Assembly (NCBI GenBank): GCA_036571765.1
Contig: BROE01000024.1
Location: forward strand, 11,080,636-11,144,635
Source of the DNA: Plecoglossus altivelis
Taxonomy: Eukaryota > Chordata > Actinopteri > Osmeriformes > Plecoglossidae
Reading direction: 5' to 3'
DNA length: 64,000 nucleotides
Position numbers and translations under genes: made by a program. Within the stretch, counting starts at the first letter, position 1. Each line of letters starts with the position of its first letter. Below the pieces are notes generated by a model. That model had not been told where the DNA came from. It did not search any database and worked only from the letters and a program-made list of their open reading frames with translations. Below are positions 12,400 to 25,900 of the stretch, in pieces.

Positions 12400-15300
12400 C
12401 CTTTCTGTCTGTCTGTCTCTCTCTCTATCTGTGTCTCTCTCTTTCTCTCTGTCTTTCTCTCTGTCTCTCTCTCTGTCTCTCTTCCTCTTTCTCTCTCCCT
12501 GTCTCTCTCTGTCTCCCTCTGTCTCTCTCTTTCTCTTTCTCTTTCTCTCCCTCCCTCCCTCTCTCTCTCTCCTGCCACAGCCAAGACAGAGGAGATGAAT
12601 GAGCTCATCCTAATTAGTCAAACAGGACGGTTCCTGGGGTGGGTGTGTTTGTGAGGGGTGTGTGCATGAGTGTGTTTGTGTGTTTGTGTGTGTGTGTTTG
12701 TGAAGGGTGTGTGCATGAGTGTGTGTGTGTGTGTGTTTATTAGGGGTGTGTGCATGTGCGTGTGTTTTCACACAGTTCTTGGCCAGATTAGACTCTTATT
12801 TTATATGGGCTTGAATGTGCTTGTCTCACCAGAGTACCAGTGCTGGAGCCAGCGGAGGACTCCGGGGTGGGGCAGGGTGGGGTGGGCTGTCCGTCCATCA
12901 TGTGTCTGGCAGCAGGCTGAACCTCAGCCATGTGAAGACCCTACTCTGGCTCTCACTGGGCCCTATCAGATCTTCACTCTCTCTCTCTCTGCCACAGGAG
13001 GGGGTGGAGGAGGCCTGAGTGATTGATCTCTGTGTCAACATCACAGAGACATTAAACGGTGTCTGTCAGAGGAATAATGGCTCTTTGGAAGAAACATGAC
13101 TTCTAGAATCAGCTGCATGAGCTCACTTACCAATAGCTATAAAGAGACACATGCAGAGTCAACTCCCTGGAGTCCACTGCCTGGAGTCACCTCCCTGGAG
13201 TCCACTCCCTGGAGTCACCTCCCTGGAGTCACCTCCCTGGAGTCATCTACCTGGAGTCACCTCCCTGGAGTCAACTCCCTGGAGTCCACTCCCTGGAGTC
13301 ACCTCCCTGGAGTCACCTCCCTGGAGTCACCTCCCTGGAGTCATCTCCCTGGAGTCACCTCCCTGGAGTCCACTCCCTGGAGTCCACTCCCTGGAGTCCA
13401 CTCCCTGGAATACCAGCTTCAAGTTTTCCACCCCTCGTAAAAAGAGTTTCTGTGTGCGCAGGGTGCGTGTGTGTCTGCCGTGTACAATATGTGTGTGTAG
13501 CCAGAGAAATTTATTAGTACAGACACACACATGGTGGATTGTGTGAGCTCCACAGGTTAACGACACAGCCCACAGTGGCACCGGGGCATGCGGTCTGCCA
13601 CACAATGCCCCCGCGGTACGTTTACACAGCCAGTCCCACGGGGCTGCGTCTCCTTCTCCTCACCCCCGCAATACGTCACGTTCGCTGGCCTCAGTCTAGA
13701 CACAACAAACGTCTGTCCGCACCCGGCCATTTGTCAGAGGGGCACATTTCCACTCGCTCAGTGCAGTTCAACCATGCATGCTCCCCGCGTCAAACGATGA
13801 GACGAGCCTGATAAATAAAGCCTGTTGGAGAGGCAGCGAGTTAGGGGGACGGAAACTATGCAAGCGATGCGACGCAAACAAAAGCGAGAGAACGACCGAG
13901 GAATTCCATCCAGCAATTACTCAGTCAGTCACACCAAAGCAAAGCAAGGCCGTGTCGTGCCGTAGACAGGAGAGGACTCTGGGCAAGTGCTTGTGTGCAC
14001 GCTCTCCAAGTTTCCATGTAATTTTATGTCGTTCAGATAGAGACTGACTGACTGTCTGTCTCTGCACCAGGGAGTGCGTCGAGCGCTGAAGTCATAATTA
14101 GTACATTCATCTTACAAATAACTTAATAGACACCTTCCAAAATTACGCGTTGACAGACATATGGGGGGAGAATCGTCTCAGCGCACTCCCACACACGGTG
14201 AGGCCACACTCGCATGCTCTCACACATCATCATCTATCGCACCATCTAAACCCTTTCTTCAGGGTGGTGAGTTATTACCTACCATCATAGTGAAATAATT
14301 GAACAACCACCCCTTGTTAAATGCTGGGAGCTCAGGGCTTAGTAAATGTGGCTGTCTGTGAGGTAGTGTCGAGCAGACGGCAGTAGTCTCTTCTCGCTAA
14401 ACTCCTGCCTGTGGAACCTTCACTTACATGTGGGAAGTCAGGCTTCTGACACGCACGCACGCACGCGGAGTACACTAACACATACATGAAGGCGTTCGCT
14501 CAAACGTGGACGCGCGGACCCACACATCGGCGTGCCTGCTCTGTCCGCTGCATCACACACAGACGTGCCGGCATGTGTGTTTAATCAGGGGAGCTCTGTG
14601 GTTAGTCCTCAGACAGACATCTTTGATGTGACAGGGGCTGAGATGCAGTTGTTTGGCTTTGTAATAATAAAGAAAACAATATTCCAAGTTACATTTTGTA
14701 ATTACGTCTCAGCTTTCAATTGTGCCTTTCTCCTCCACACCCAGACTGCTGCCATCCCTAAAAATGTCTGTTAGACTGACTCCAAACCTCACATCTCATT
14801 CAGCACTGAAACTGATCAGGTTCAGATGGTGACATCACAAGACCCGACCCCATGGGAAGTCTTATCGCAGCCCTAGCCACAGCTCCATCTGTCTGTCCGC
14901 TCCCCACAGACAGACAGCAGGGTCGAGAGACAGCACCATCCGACCTGATGATGTCAAGTGCTCGCTCTTCATGACTTCGTGATTGCTGCTCATTAGCAGT
15001 TACACTGATTTCATGTACATTTTTTGAAACAAAAGGCAGTTTTATCTATGATGTTAGCTGTGATAAACATGCATTTAGATTGCATGTCAGCAATAGCTCC
15101 TTTGGAGTAAGAGGGCCACCATGGTAGCTTAACTCGACAGGCAGCCAACCATCATATGAACCAGACCCAATACTGCCATCTACAGGCTAAGAGGAAGTTC
15201 TCTACAAAGACATCAAAGTAGCTGACCTGACTGTCTCTCAGAAATAGAGACGTGTATAAATACAACTTTTATCGTTTTTTATGGAAAGGAAAAAAAGTGT

Positions 15301-16626
15301 CTTTCAACTCAGATATAGAGGAGTCTTAGTAGGGTTGCCAGGTTGATGTAGTAACCCCCCCCCCCCACTGTGCTCATTATAGCCTTAGATCATAGCTCAC
15401 ATCAATGTGATCATGGCTGTTTGTGATAAACACATAGATACCACACACTGCCACACGCATGCACATGTAAACACAAGCATCTACTGATTAGACAATAATG
15501 ACCTCATGACTATAACTCACTGTCCTGATCTGCATGTGGCGACTATCAGACGCGTGTTCATTAGGAGAGAGAAAGGAGTCTGTGCTTCTCACCTACATAC
15601 CTGAGAAGTGATACGATGTTTTCTTTAACAATCATAAGTCGGCGTAAACGTGACACGCACACATTACAAACTCTGATGAGCATCTTAAGATTAAGGCCTG
15701 GTTCTATGCTTCGGGGAACAACAGGCACACACATCATCTACCTATGTCAAGATCTCCAAGCTGCTGCGTGTTTCACCTGGAAAGACGCGTGTCAGAACTG
15801 TACATCGATCACAACACGATGAGTTAGTTGAGACTCTGAGCCCCAGCGAATGTTCGTTTTGCCTCTCAGCTCATCCCCACTAGTTCTTGACTCCTCCTCG
15901 TTCTCTCAGTTCATTCCTCCACAGAAATCCATGTATCAGTTGATAACTGCAGAAATGACTTGTGTCAGATTTACTCTCTGATCACAGTAATTTACTTGCC
16001 TATCAGTAATTGCTTCCAGTAACTACCACTGCAATTTACCTCTCGATTAACTCATCCATCTGCACATGTCGACTTTAACAGGCTTCATAATGGGAGCCCT
16101 CAGTCTTTTACTGGGGACGTTTTTATCCCATCAGCCTGCATAACCTTCTGCAACGCTCCCGCCCTGCCAAGCCTATACTTTATATGAAGGATTTAGTGTG
16201 GCAGTAACTCACAGCACCAGTATGCATGCTCTCATCCACCACCTCCTCTCTTTCTACTCTCCTCACTCCATTCAACCAACAACAAAAAAAAACAACCTCG
16301 CTGGCAATACTCCGATGTTGTTTGTTTGCATCGCGGTTGCCATGGGTGACTGTTGTGTCTCTGGGTGTCAGAGGAAGGGGGATGGTGGGGGGGGGGGGAG
16401 GGGGGGAGGAAGAGCAGGAGGAAGGAGGAGGGAGGAGCAGAGGAGAAGGAGGGGGGTCTGGCGTCAGGAAGTAGAGTTAAGGTGTCTGCCAGGGCTGGCA
16501 GTCTCTCTAGCAGAAGGCACAGAACAAAAGACAAAGCTGGATGTGCAGCAATCAGACAGAGTATAGTACTCTCTCTCTCTCTCTCTCCCTCTCTCTCCCT
16601 CTCCCTCTCTCTCTCTCTCCTCTTCT

Positions 16627-16679
<53 letters not shown>

Positions 16680-17944
16680 CTCCCTCTCTCTCTCCTCCTC
16701 ATCTCTCATGCTCATCTAGTCTCTCTCCTCCCTCTACCTCACTCCCTCTCTCTCCCTCTCTCTGTCTCAGCGATCCTGCCTCTACTCTCTCTCTCTCTCC
16801 CTCCCTCCCCTCCCTCCCTCCCTCCCTCACTCCCTCCCTCCCCCCGACGCTCCCTCTCCTCCCTCTCTCTCTCTCTCTCTCTCTCTCCCGTCTCTCTCTC
16901 CTCTAGTCTCTCTCTCTCTGTCTCTCTCTCCTCTTCTCTAGTCTGCCTCTCTCTCTGTCTCTCACTCTCTGTCTCTCACTCTCTGTCTCTCACTCTCTGT
17001 CTCTCTCTGTCTCTCTCTCAGTCTCTCTCTGTATCTCTGCCTCTCTCTCTGTATCTCTGCCTCTCTCTCTGTCTCTCTCTCTCTGTCTCTCAGTTTTGCT
17101 CTCTCGCTGTGTATCCATCCGGCCTCTCTATCTCTGCCTCTCTTTCTCTGAACCTCACACGCACACACAGACAAAGACCCACACACACACAGACAAAGAC
17201 CCCCCACACACACACACAGAGACACACATACACACACAGAGACACGCACACAGACAGAGACACACATACACACACACATCAGCTAGGGGAATGAGATTGA
17301 GCTAGCAGTAGGCTCCCACTAATGGAAACCTAGCAGTGGATGAAGGGACAGAACAGTATGAACTGCTAAATCTGGATGAGTCCTCTTTAAGGCTTCGAGA
17401 CAGTCACCAATAGAACAAGACCGTTCCTATTTATCTACAGTTTGGAAGACCTGCTTCAGTGAAATAACCTAAATGATCCGAGCCGAAGACGACATTAGCA
17501 GGGATACAATCGCTGCTGTTTCTCTCCTGCCTCCCTGTGGACAGTCTCCGATATGTTCTGTACAAAAAGTCAGCAAGTGAATCGTCCTGTCCAACATGTT
17601 CACTTCTCTCTCAGAGGAGCGGAGGTGATGGACTGGATCCACAACACAGGACTCTGCCTCATCAGCATACTCATGCTCACTTGGGCTATGTTGATTTCTC
17701 CACAGAACGCTTAAAGACTCAACAGGCAGGCTTATAACCAATTAGGAGGACATCCTGAACTGAGCAGCCAAGCCGGAGGCTCTTTCTGCTTGACTGACAA
17801 AGCGTCAAAATGCAGGAGTGTGCTGGCGTGCAGTGGACTTACTAGACACATGCTCAGTCTTTAATGAGTTGTGTCACTGCTCGTTCCTGATCCATAATAC
17901 TGGTAGACAAGACACCGATGGTGTGTGTGTGTGAGTGTGTGAGC

Positions 17945-17975
<31 letters not shown>

Positions 17976-20404
17976 GCAGGAGAATGCACAAAGGCCACTA
18001 GTAGGTCAGCCTGCATTGCAAAGGTAGCAACCCTCTGAGAAGTCACCCAGGGAAAACTCAACAGATGCAACACCATCTACTGACACTAGAGGTCGTCCTA
18101 AGATGGCGTATTCAACAGTGGCTTGACAGGCCCCATAACATGAACTAGATGAGTTGAAGTCTCTGCTCAAACCTGGTCTAACCTCCTCCTCTACCACAGA
18201 ACCCCCCTCCCCCCCAGCCCCCCCTAATGAAGGACATAAACCACTCTGTCTCCATCTCAGAGCAGAGTTTCAGAATGGGCCTTCTGATGGAATCTGACAG
18301 GACTACATTGCACCCCTCCCTTTCCTGCTGCTATGGAGGGAACACCACCGAGGACGAGGGGCTCCACCAGGCCTCGTCCTAGCTACCAGGGCCATGCGTC
18401 AACTAGGGGATCCAAGGGCCTTACACACCGGTTTAGACAAGATCTATCACAATCAGCCTAATATGCGGTCTCGTTGGTTTGTCTGCCTAGAGCTGTTACG
18501 AGGAAACTCAGGCCACGGGGAGGAATAAAAACGTACAGGTTGCAGAAAAACACTTTCAATTTTACTCATGAAAGCCCACAATAGCAGGTCTCCACCAACC
18601 GGGACCCCAATGAATCTTATTGCAGTTCCACAGCAGTAGCAACACCCCTTTTGTGTGCTAGTTCAACAGCTAGCCAATCCTAGCTACCAGAGCTAATGCT
18701 GCTGTATTGATGAATCCATGTACAGCATGTATTCATCCCTTATGAATGAGACACTAGTGCCGTTTCAATGACCTCGTAGCCTTCCTTCAGAACAGCCATG
18801 GTCGAGGCGGCATGGATGGCGGCGGTGGCGGTGGTGGCGTTGGTGGTGGTGATGGTGGTGATGGTGGCGTTGGTGGTGGTGGTGGTGGTGGTGGGGGCGT
18901 TGGTGGTGGTGGCGGTGGAGTAATTGGTGCTCTGTGTTCTGGTCAAGAATAGGTGTCCCTTTCATTTAGAAAGACTTAAGACTTAAGCCACAGTCTGTTT
19001 TTACCTGACATGTCTGAAGGACCAGTGAGAGTGCTACTAATTGCTGTGGGATAAAGATGACATGAGAGATACAAGTGATGCTCACTCTGTACTAAAGCAA
19101 GCCAGGCTCTGACAGATAAGGGCTTGCTGGTGTCGTTCTATAGTCGTCCGCTCTCGTGTTAGATCAAGTTAAAAAAACACAGGTAATCCTTCATGGTTGT
19201 GAGGCTGTGAGAGTAGAGCTGGTTTTTCGGTGTCGGCGTGTGTCTTCGCCCCTGTGGCGTGTATCTCTGTGTGACCTTCTATCTCTGAGGTTTTCCGGCC
19301 CCAGTGATAATCTCATTCCCTTTGCTCTACTGCTGCTACCACCGCAGCTGGAGGATTAGGAAACACTGCCATCCAGGTAGAGAGGGTTTAAGGAAGGCAG
19401 ACATACATTTACAAAGACAGAAAGAGCGAGAGAGAAACAGACAGACACACAGACACCCGGCCAGGCAGGGAGGCAGGTGTAGATATGCATGCAAAGGGAA
19501 AGAGAAAGGGGGACTGAGAGAAATAAAGAGAGACACACCCAGCAGATAGATGAAACATGCAGCTGGAAACGGCTAGACAGCAGTGAGGATGCACTGCAGT
19601 CCCATCTTCCTCTGACGTTATCGTGTGTGTATTTGTCATCGTTAACGTGCGAGAACTGAGTACTCACAGAGAAAAAATTCAATTTGACAGACAGCGAGAC
19701 TGCGTCTCAGAGGACAAGGTGATAGCCAGCGACAGAGTGGCCACCAATAGGTTGATAACCACAGACAGGGTGATGCCATCGGCAGAGCGATAACCACAGA
19801 CAGGGTGATGCCAATAAACTTGCGTCACATTTACGTCACACTTTCCTTCGAAAGGTTTGTTCATAGGTATTGTTTGTTTGTGTATGCGGCTGTTTACGTG
19901 TTCATTCACTCAGTCACTATTGTTCATTCATGCTCCTTGAAATCAGACGATTGCAGTTAATTCTACAACGGCCCCCAATCCTTTCGCACGCACGCACACA
20001 AGCCCACACTCACTCACATGGACTCACACACCTGCTGGTGAAAGTGTGCGTGGGAGGGCAGGAAAACAGGTGCTAGTCTCACGCTCACACAGAGTGAGAG
20101 CTGAAACGCGCAGCAAGCAAGTCTTCCACCAGCTGACACTGTGGAGCTAGCTTGGCAGACTGCTGGAAGGCAGGATTCCACACAGGGTTGCTGAACACAA
20201 GAGAACAGCGTACAGCGTGACTACCTGCTCGGAACACAAGCATTGTTCACCTTTCCTTTGGAGCTTTCGTCAACAGCGAAGCTTCTCGTTCCAGTTTTGG
20301 TCAGATTAGTCACGCAGCACTTAAAGGGTTGTTGTGTGCGCGTCGTTTTAGTGTGAGTGCGAGTGTGAGTGTGAGTGTGTGTGCGTGTGCGTGTGCGTGT
20401 GCGT

Positions 20405-20444
<40 letters not shown>

Positions 20445-22932
20445 CAGAGAGGAGAGAGAGAGATGAAGGTGAACTAAGAAATAATTGATCTTGTGAGGAC
20501 AACAAAAGTGCAATTTTTAGGGTTTTTAAGAAGTATTGGCTTGGAATTATGGGTTTGGAGTTAACACAGTTTTGAACAGCAGTGAAATATATGGGTCCTG
20601 AATGTAATCCTACAGCGAACCTGACTGTGCGTCTGTGCATGCGCTTGAGTTAACCTCACCTAACAGTTCCATGGCATCGTCCTCATCCTCAATCACCTCC
20701 TCTGTGAGGGAGGGGGCGGAGCTATGGACAGAGTCGAAGGAATCGTGGGACAGCATGGCGGCCAGCAGCTTCTTATGNNNNNNNNNNNNNNNNNNNNNNN
20801 NNNNNNNNNNNNNNNNNNNNNNNNNNNNNNNNNNNNNNNNNNNNNNNNNNNNNNNNNNNNNNNNNNNNNNNNNNNNNNNNNNNNNNNNNNNNNNNNNNNN
20901 NNNNNNNNNNNNNNNNNNGTTAATAGTCATGGTGGTTTCCGGACTTGAAAGAGTAAGGGGGGAATGTAATGCACAGGGCGAACCCTGACTGTGCGTGGTC
21001 TAGTGTCGATCGTTTGAGCGTTGCGTAATGAGAGATAGCTAAGCTCACTACAGGTGGTGGTCGGGATGGTAAAGAATAGTTTTTTTCGGGCTTGAAGGAT
21101 GGAGTAGGGAGGGCGTGAAGGCTATTGGACAAAGCAGTGATTTATGTGACTTATGCAGATAGATGAAGTAGGAGGCATGTGTGGCGTCAGCGAGATTTTT
21201 AGTTGTCTTGTTGTGCATGCTGCTAAGACGTAGGGGGGGGGGTCTTTGAGAGTCTTTGCGTCGTCCTTGTGCCTCATCTTCAGACTGGGGGGGGGGGGGG
21301 GGGGGGGCAGAAGAGGGGGGGGGTTGGGGGGTGTGCGAGGGGGGGGGTAGGAGAGGGGGGGCCTAGGGTAGAAATTGTGAAGGGAGGGGAAACACCACGG
21401 AAGGAGACTTCTGTGAGAATACTCCGCCTACATTAGAGAAGATTAAATCCAGAAACCCAGGGCATATAAACATACTCCGCACTCCCTCTCAAGGTGTCAG
21501 TACTCCTGAACCAGAAAACCGAGAAGAAGATTATTATTTTCCTAGGTTTAACTGATTTGACTGCTATTCTCTCCCGGATGTTAAGGCATATAGCCGCAAC
21601 CGTCGTGTCTTAATAGCAACCACTGGTGGCCGTACTCCTCGCTCTCTCTGAGCTATCCTGGTGGTAAAACAACGAAGCTGCGCATAGAGATGTGTCGCCT
21701 GTTAAGTGCCTTCCTCGAGACGGATCACCCGGGAAGCTAGGATCGACGGCAGAGTATTCCTTCTCAAAAGTAGCCAACTCGAGACATGCAGCCAGAGTGC
21801 AAACCATTCAGCACACAGGATGTGTGTTTACTAAAACAACCCGTGGGAGAGATAAGATATCAGCGTACGAACTGAAGTGACTCTACAAAGATATCCTTCA
21901 ATTACAGAGGCAGAGGACAAACTGTCAAAACACATTATGTGAGGTAGGAACAAGGCTCTATTTTCCAGGGCAGATGTACACAAAGACACTTCACAGGTTC
22001 AGGAAGAAGTCTTTCATCATTTCGTTTGACTTCCTCTGCGTCCTGTACGACGCAGGAGATGTTGATGGAATCCTCTGCTAATTCTGTGAAACAATCAGGA
22101 GAATGAATCGCAAGAGAAGCCAGAACCTACGAGGGCAGAAAAAAACGAAAACTAAAAATTACTTGAGGAAACCAACTTAATAAGCAATACTCGATAAACA
22201 TAACACGACCAATTCCCACATGTCTTGGGAGAAAATTGTTTTCCAGCCGGAAAAAAACAAAACAAAAAACATATTCGGAAATAAATCTATATTACTCTCA
22301 ATTCAAGACAGAAGTCGTGGAGGGGAGTTTAGAATAACCCAACACCAGAATAAATGATCTCCGTATCCGGGCGGAGAGGGTGTGGATAAGAGTCGGCTGG
22401 AAGACTTTTAATTGGCAGATTATCTCATCGGGACGACAGGTATTTACGGATAGTGGAAGGAGTTTGGAATGAGAGTCTCATATCCAGAGCAGCGTATTTC
22501 TATGCTAATGTGATGTAGCAATATGGGGCGGATAGGAAAGACCGGATCTTCAATTTAGACTTTGTTTTGTTTTTTTGCTATTCCAGCAGTCTAGAACATT
22601 TTCAGAAAAAAACTGCTGTGCCAGCAGACCTGTCTTGTCGTAAACAAACCCAGATATTAATGCCTGGAGGGAAACTTCTAGACGGTTATGTCACAGTGCT
22701 ATGACCAAACCATGTCTATGAAGACTCATCAAGCCCTTAACAGACACACTTTCAATCCTAAAGGTATCTTGTGAATTCAGAACGCTCATTATACATATCC
22801 AATTGATAGTTAAAATAGCTTTTCTCTCCGAAATCAAATGGCTTTGTCCTTAGTCTGGCAATATTTTCCTTCTACAGCAGCTCATAGCCTCAGTGGAATA
22901 TCTCTGAAAGGTCTCTCTCTGTGTCTCTCTCT

Positions 22933-22978
<46 letters not shown>

Positions 22979-25900
22979 CAATCACTCTCTTTCTCTCTAT
23001 CCAGTTCCTCAGGGCTAATTCCTTGTGAGAAGACTTCTCACTCATTAATGATGACAACAACACCAAAAAGACCAGGTATGAATTCCGATCACGCTGGGAT
23101 ACTGAATATGAGAGGGAGGTGAGATGCAGCGTATCCTTACAGTCTGGGGTGACTGTCTGTGTGCACTGTCTGTGTGCACTATCTATGTGCCCTGTCTGTG
23201 TGCACTGTCTGTGGTGAACTGTCTGTGGTGCACTGTCTATGTGCCCTGTCTGTGTGCACTCACTGACTGTGTTCACTGTCTGTGTTCACTGTCTGTGTGC
23301 ACTGTCTGTGGTGAACTGTCTGTGGTGCACTGTCTGTGGTGCACTGTCTGTGGTGAACTGTCTGTGGTGCACTGACTGTGTTCACTGTCTGTGTTCACTG
23401 TCTGTCTCTCTCTTCATCTCTCTCTCTCCTGTCTCTATCTGTTGGAAGGAGAGGTATGGGGGTATAAATGGAGAGGGCTAGTGCAGACAAGGCAACTGGG
23501 AGGTCCCACGCTACGTAATCCCTCACAATAATAAGCCCCATTCCAGCATGCACCTCTGCCTGATTTCCCCAGAAGCTCCATTCCCAGCTACACCGCTCGG
23601 CACCTCGGCTCCGCAGCCAATCATCAACTGTAGCAACTGCCTATCCACCTGCCTCTGTCAGCTTCCCCTGTGGCCTGCTCTGGTAGTGAGGGAGGAGGGG
23701 GGAGAGAGAGCAGGGGAGGGGGAGAGGATGAGAAATAGCCGTGAGCAACGATGCGGTGTGTAACAAACAAGGCTAGGTGGAGGGAGGGAGAGAGATTCTC
23801 TTCATCCTAACGCGACGGGCGCGACGCGAGAGGAGCAGCAGCGGCGTTTGGGAGACGGGGTTTAGAGTGTAGGCAATGGGACGGAGAGCCTAGTCCTGCC
23901 AGGCTTCCTATTGGCTGCAAGGCTTTTCATACGGAGCTCAGTCATCACTCACAGCCGTGACAGGAGCCAATACCGTGGCAACACAATTAAGTCGAGATAG
24001 ATGATCAGCACACAGCCAAACCCTCCCACGCTTAATGAAACAAGCTCCGGATCATAGCTACAAGGGACTGACGTGTTATTTCAAGAAGCTGAGTGGAGAT
24101 GATACAACCATTCTCACACACATACGAGTGCGTGCACACGTGCACAAACACACACAGTCCACAGGCATACTGTTCTCTGTCTCCCAGCTCAGGCCCCTAG
24201 CAATGCGATGTCTCCCAATAATCCAGCTATGGAATCAAATAATAACTTTAAGGCTGCGTGTCCATTCAGGCCTTTCTGTGATTTATGATTTCATATATGC
24301 TTCTCTCTAATTAGCTGGCCCAAGCTACTAAACTTAGACATACATACATACACACCACCCCCATCATCACATAATCACATTCAGCCAATTAATACAATCT
24401 CCGCAACACCTGGAGCAGATGGGGGGGGGGGGGTTGGGAACCTTGTGGTTTTTGCAAACACACGTTTTTCTCTGTTGATTGCTTTCGGCTCACCTGAGAG
24501 GGTTGCTATAACAACCTGCCTGATGTTGCTGACACACTTCTTCATTCTCAGTATAAAAAAAACCAGGTGGAGTATGGTTTTATGGCCAGGTAGAAGGACA
24601 CCCGCTGGGCCATCGGGAGACTGCACTGATTCCTTTCTACATTTCAGTAGCAGCTCATGGATCATTAGCATGGCTTCATGATGCACACACACGCAGACAC
24701 ACACACACACACACATAAAAACACACAAACACATACACGCAAACACACGCGCAAACACACGCGCAAACACACACGCAAACAAACACAAACACACACACAA
24801 ACATTCAAATACACAAAAACACACAAGCACACACTCACTCACACCAAGCGCATATTCACAGGCCCACCAGGTGAGCACAGACATGTACATGTGCACATAC
24901 ATATGTACATATACAAACATGCTGCCTCTCTCTCTCTGACACACACACACACACACTCCCCCACATTCACACATACACATATGCTGGCTCTCTCTCTCTG
25001 ACACACACACACTCCCAAACATTCACACACACACACACACGTTTCCTCTCACTCTGTGAAATACACACATGCACACACATTCACACATGCACACACTCAC
25101 ACACACTCACCCACGCACACAAACATGCAGCCTCTCTCTCTCTCTGAAATACACACACTCACACACATTCACACACGCACACACTCACACACACATAGTC
25201 ACACTCTCACTTACACACACACTCACCTTCCTGCAGGGCTGTTGTCCTCACTCCCCCATAGCTCAGTCTTTGCTCGGGGGACGGGGGGCTGCAGCATCTC
25301 AGCTGCCAAGGGGTCTGGGTCCTCCTCTTCACGGCCCACCCACTCCCCCACCACCCGGGGCCGCAGCAGGGAGTTATACACTCCCAGGTTCTGACAGGAG
25401 GAAGGGGGAGAGGACAGAGGACAGAGAGACAGAGCGGGAGAAAGAGAGAGGTTGCAAGAAAATGAGTGAGAGAAAGAGACACAGAGGGAAAGATACGGGG
25501 AGAGAGAAACAGATCGAGAGAGACATGGAGAGAGGGGGAGAGAGCCAGAAGAAGAGAGGCAGAGGGACAGATTCAGGGAGAAAGAGTGAGAAACAGATCG
25601 AGAGAGACAGGGGGACAGGGTGAGAGAGAAAGAGAGAGAGAGGTGAAAATAAAGAAGTAGCACTGGCAGACCAAATAGACCAAGACAGAAATAAAGGAAT
25701 GACACTGACATGTAATAGCACACCTGCACTGAGAATACCCCAAAACCATCACCTTGATTCGTTCCCTGAGACCCTTTTCAGTCTACATGGGAAGGCGAGA
25801 GGAGCAGCTGTCATGAAGACAAGCAATATCCTCCCTCTATAAACAGCTGCCAACTCTCTGATCAAACCAAAATGCAGGACCGCGTATTCTGCACAGGGCC

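Larger units (their letters stand above)
9501..20659. other. c8orf34 intron 7, repeat-rich
   Basis: The sequence holds CT-rich (9501-9760), GT (10400-10515), CT (12080-12571), 12 bp (13163-13410), CT/CA (16380-17280), GT (17915-17975), GGT (18810-18920) and GT/GA (20345-20470) tracts with unique sequence between. 14.0-16.2 kb and 17.3-18.8 kb are the longest repeat-poor parts. No exon, RNA gene or intact transposon was recognised. Confidence 0.6.
20919..25226. other. c8orf34 intron 6, partly poor-quality sequence
   Basis: The right flank of the gap (20919-21360) is noisy and then dominated by G homopolymers (21225-21360). The rest is unique or simple-repeat DNA, with (CA)n at 22932-22976 and the 12 bp array at 23148-23405. 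No coding segment was found. Confidence 0.55.

Noticed and set aside
11893..12654. 253-codon plus-strand frame and its minus-strand partner, rich in Ser/Leu or Arg/Glu
   Set aside because: They are translations of the (CT)n tract; period-2 repeats keep several frames open without being coding.
16353..17294. 313-codon plus-strand frame, longest in the window
   Set aside because: Almost entirely (CT)n and (CA)n microsatellite with no splice or protein features.
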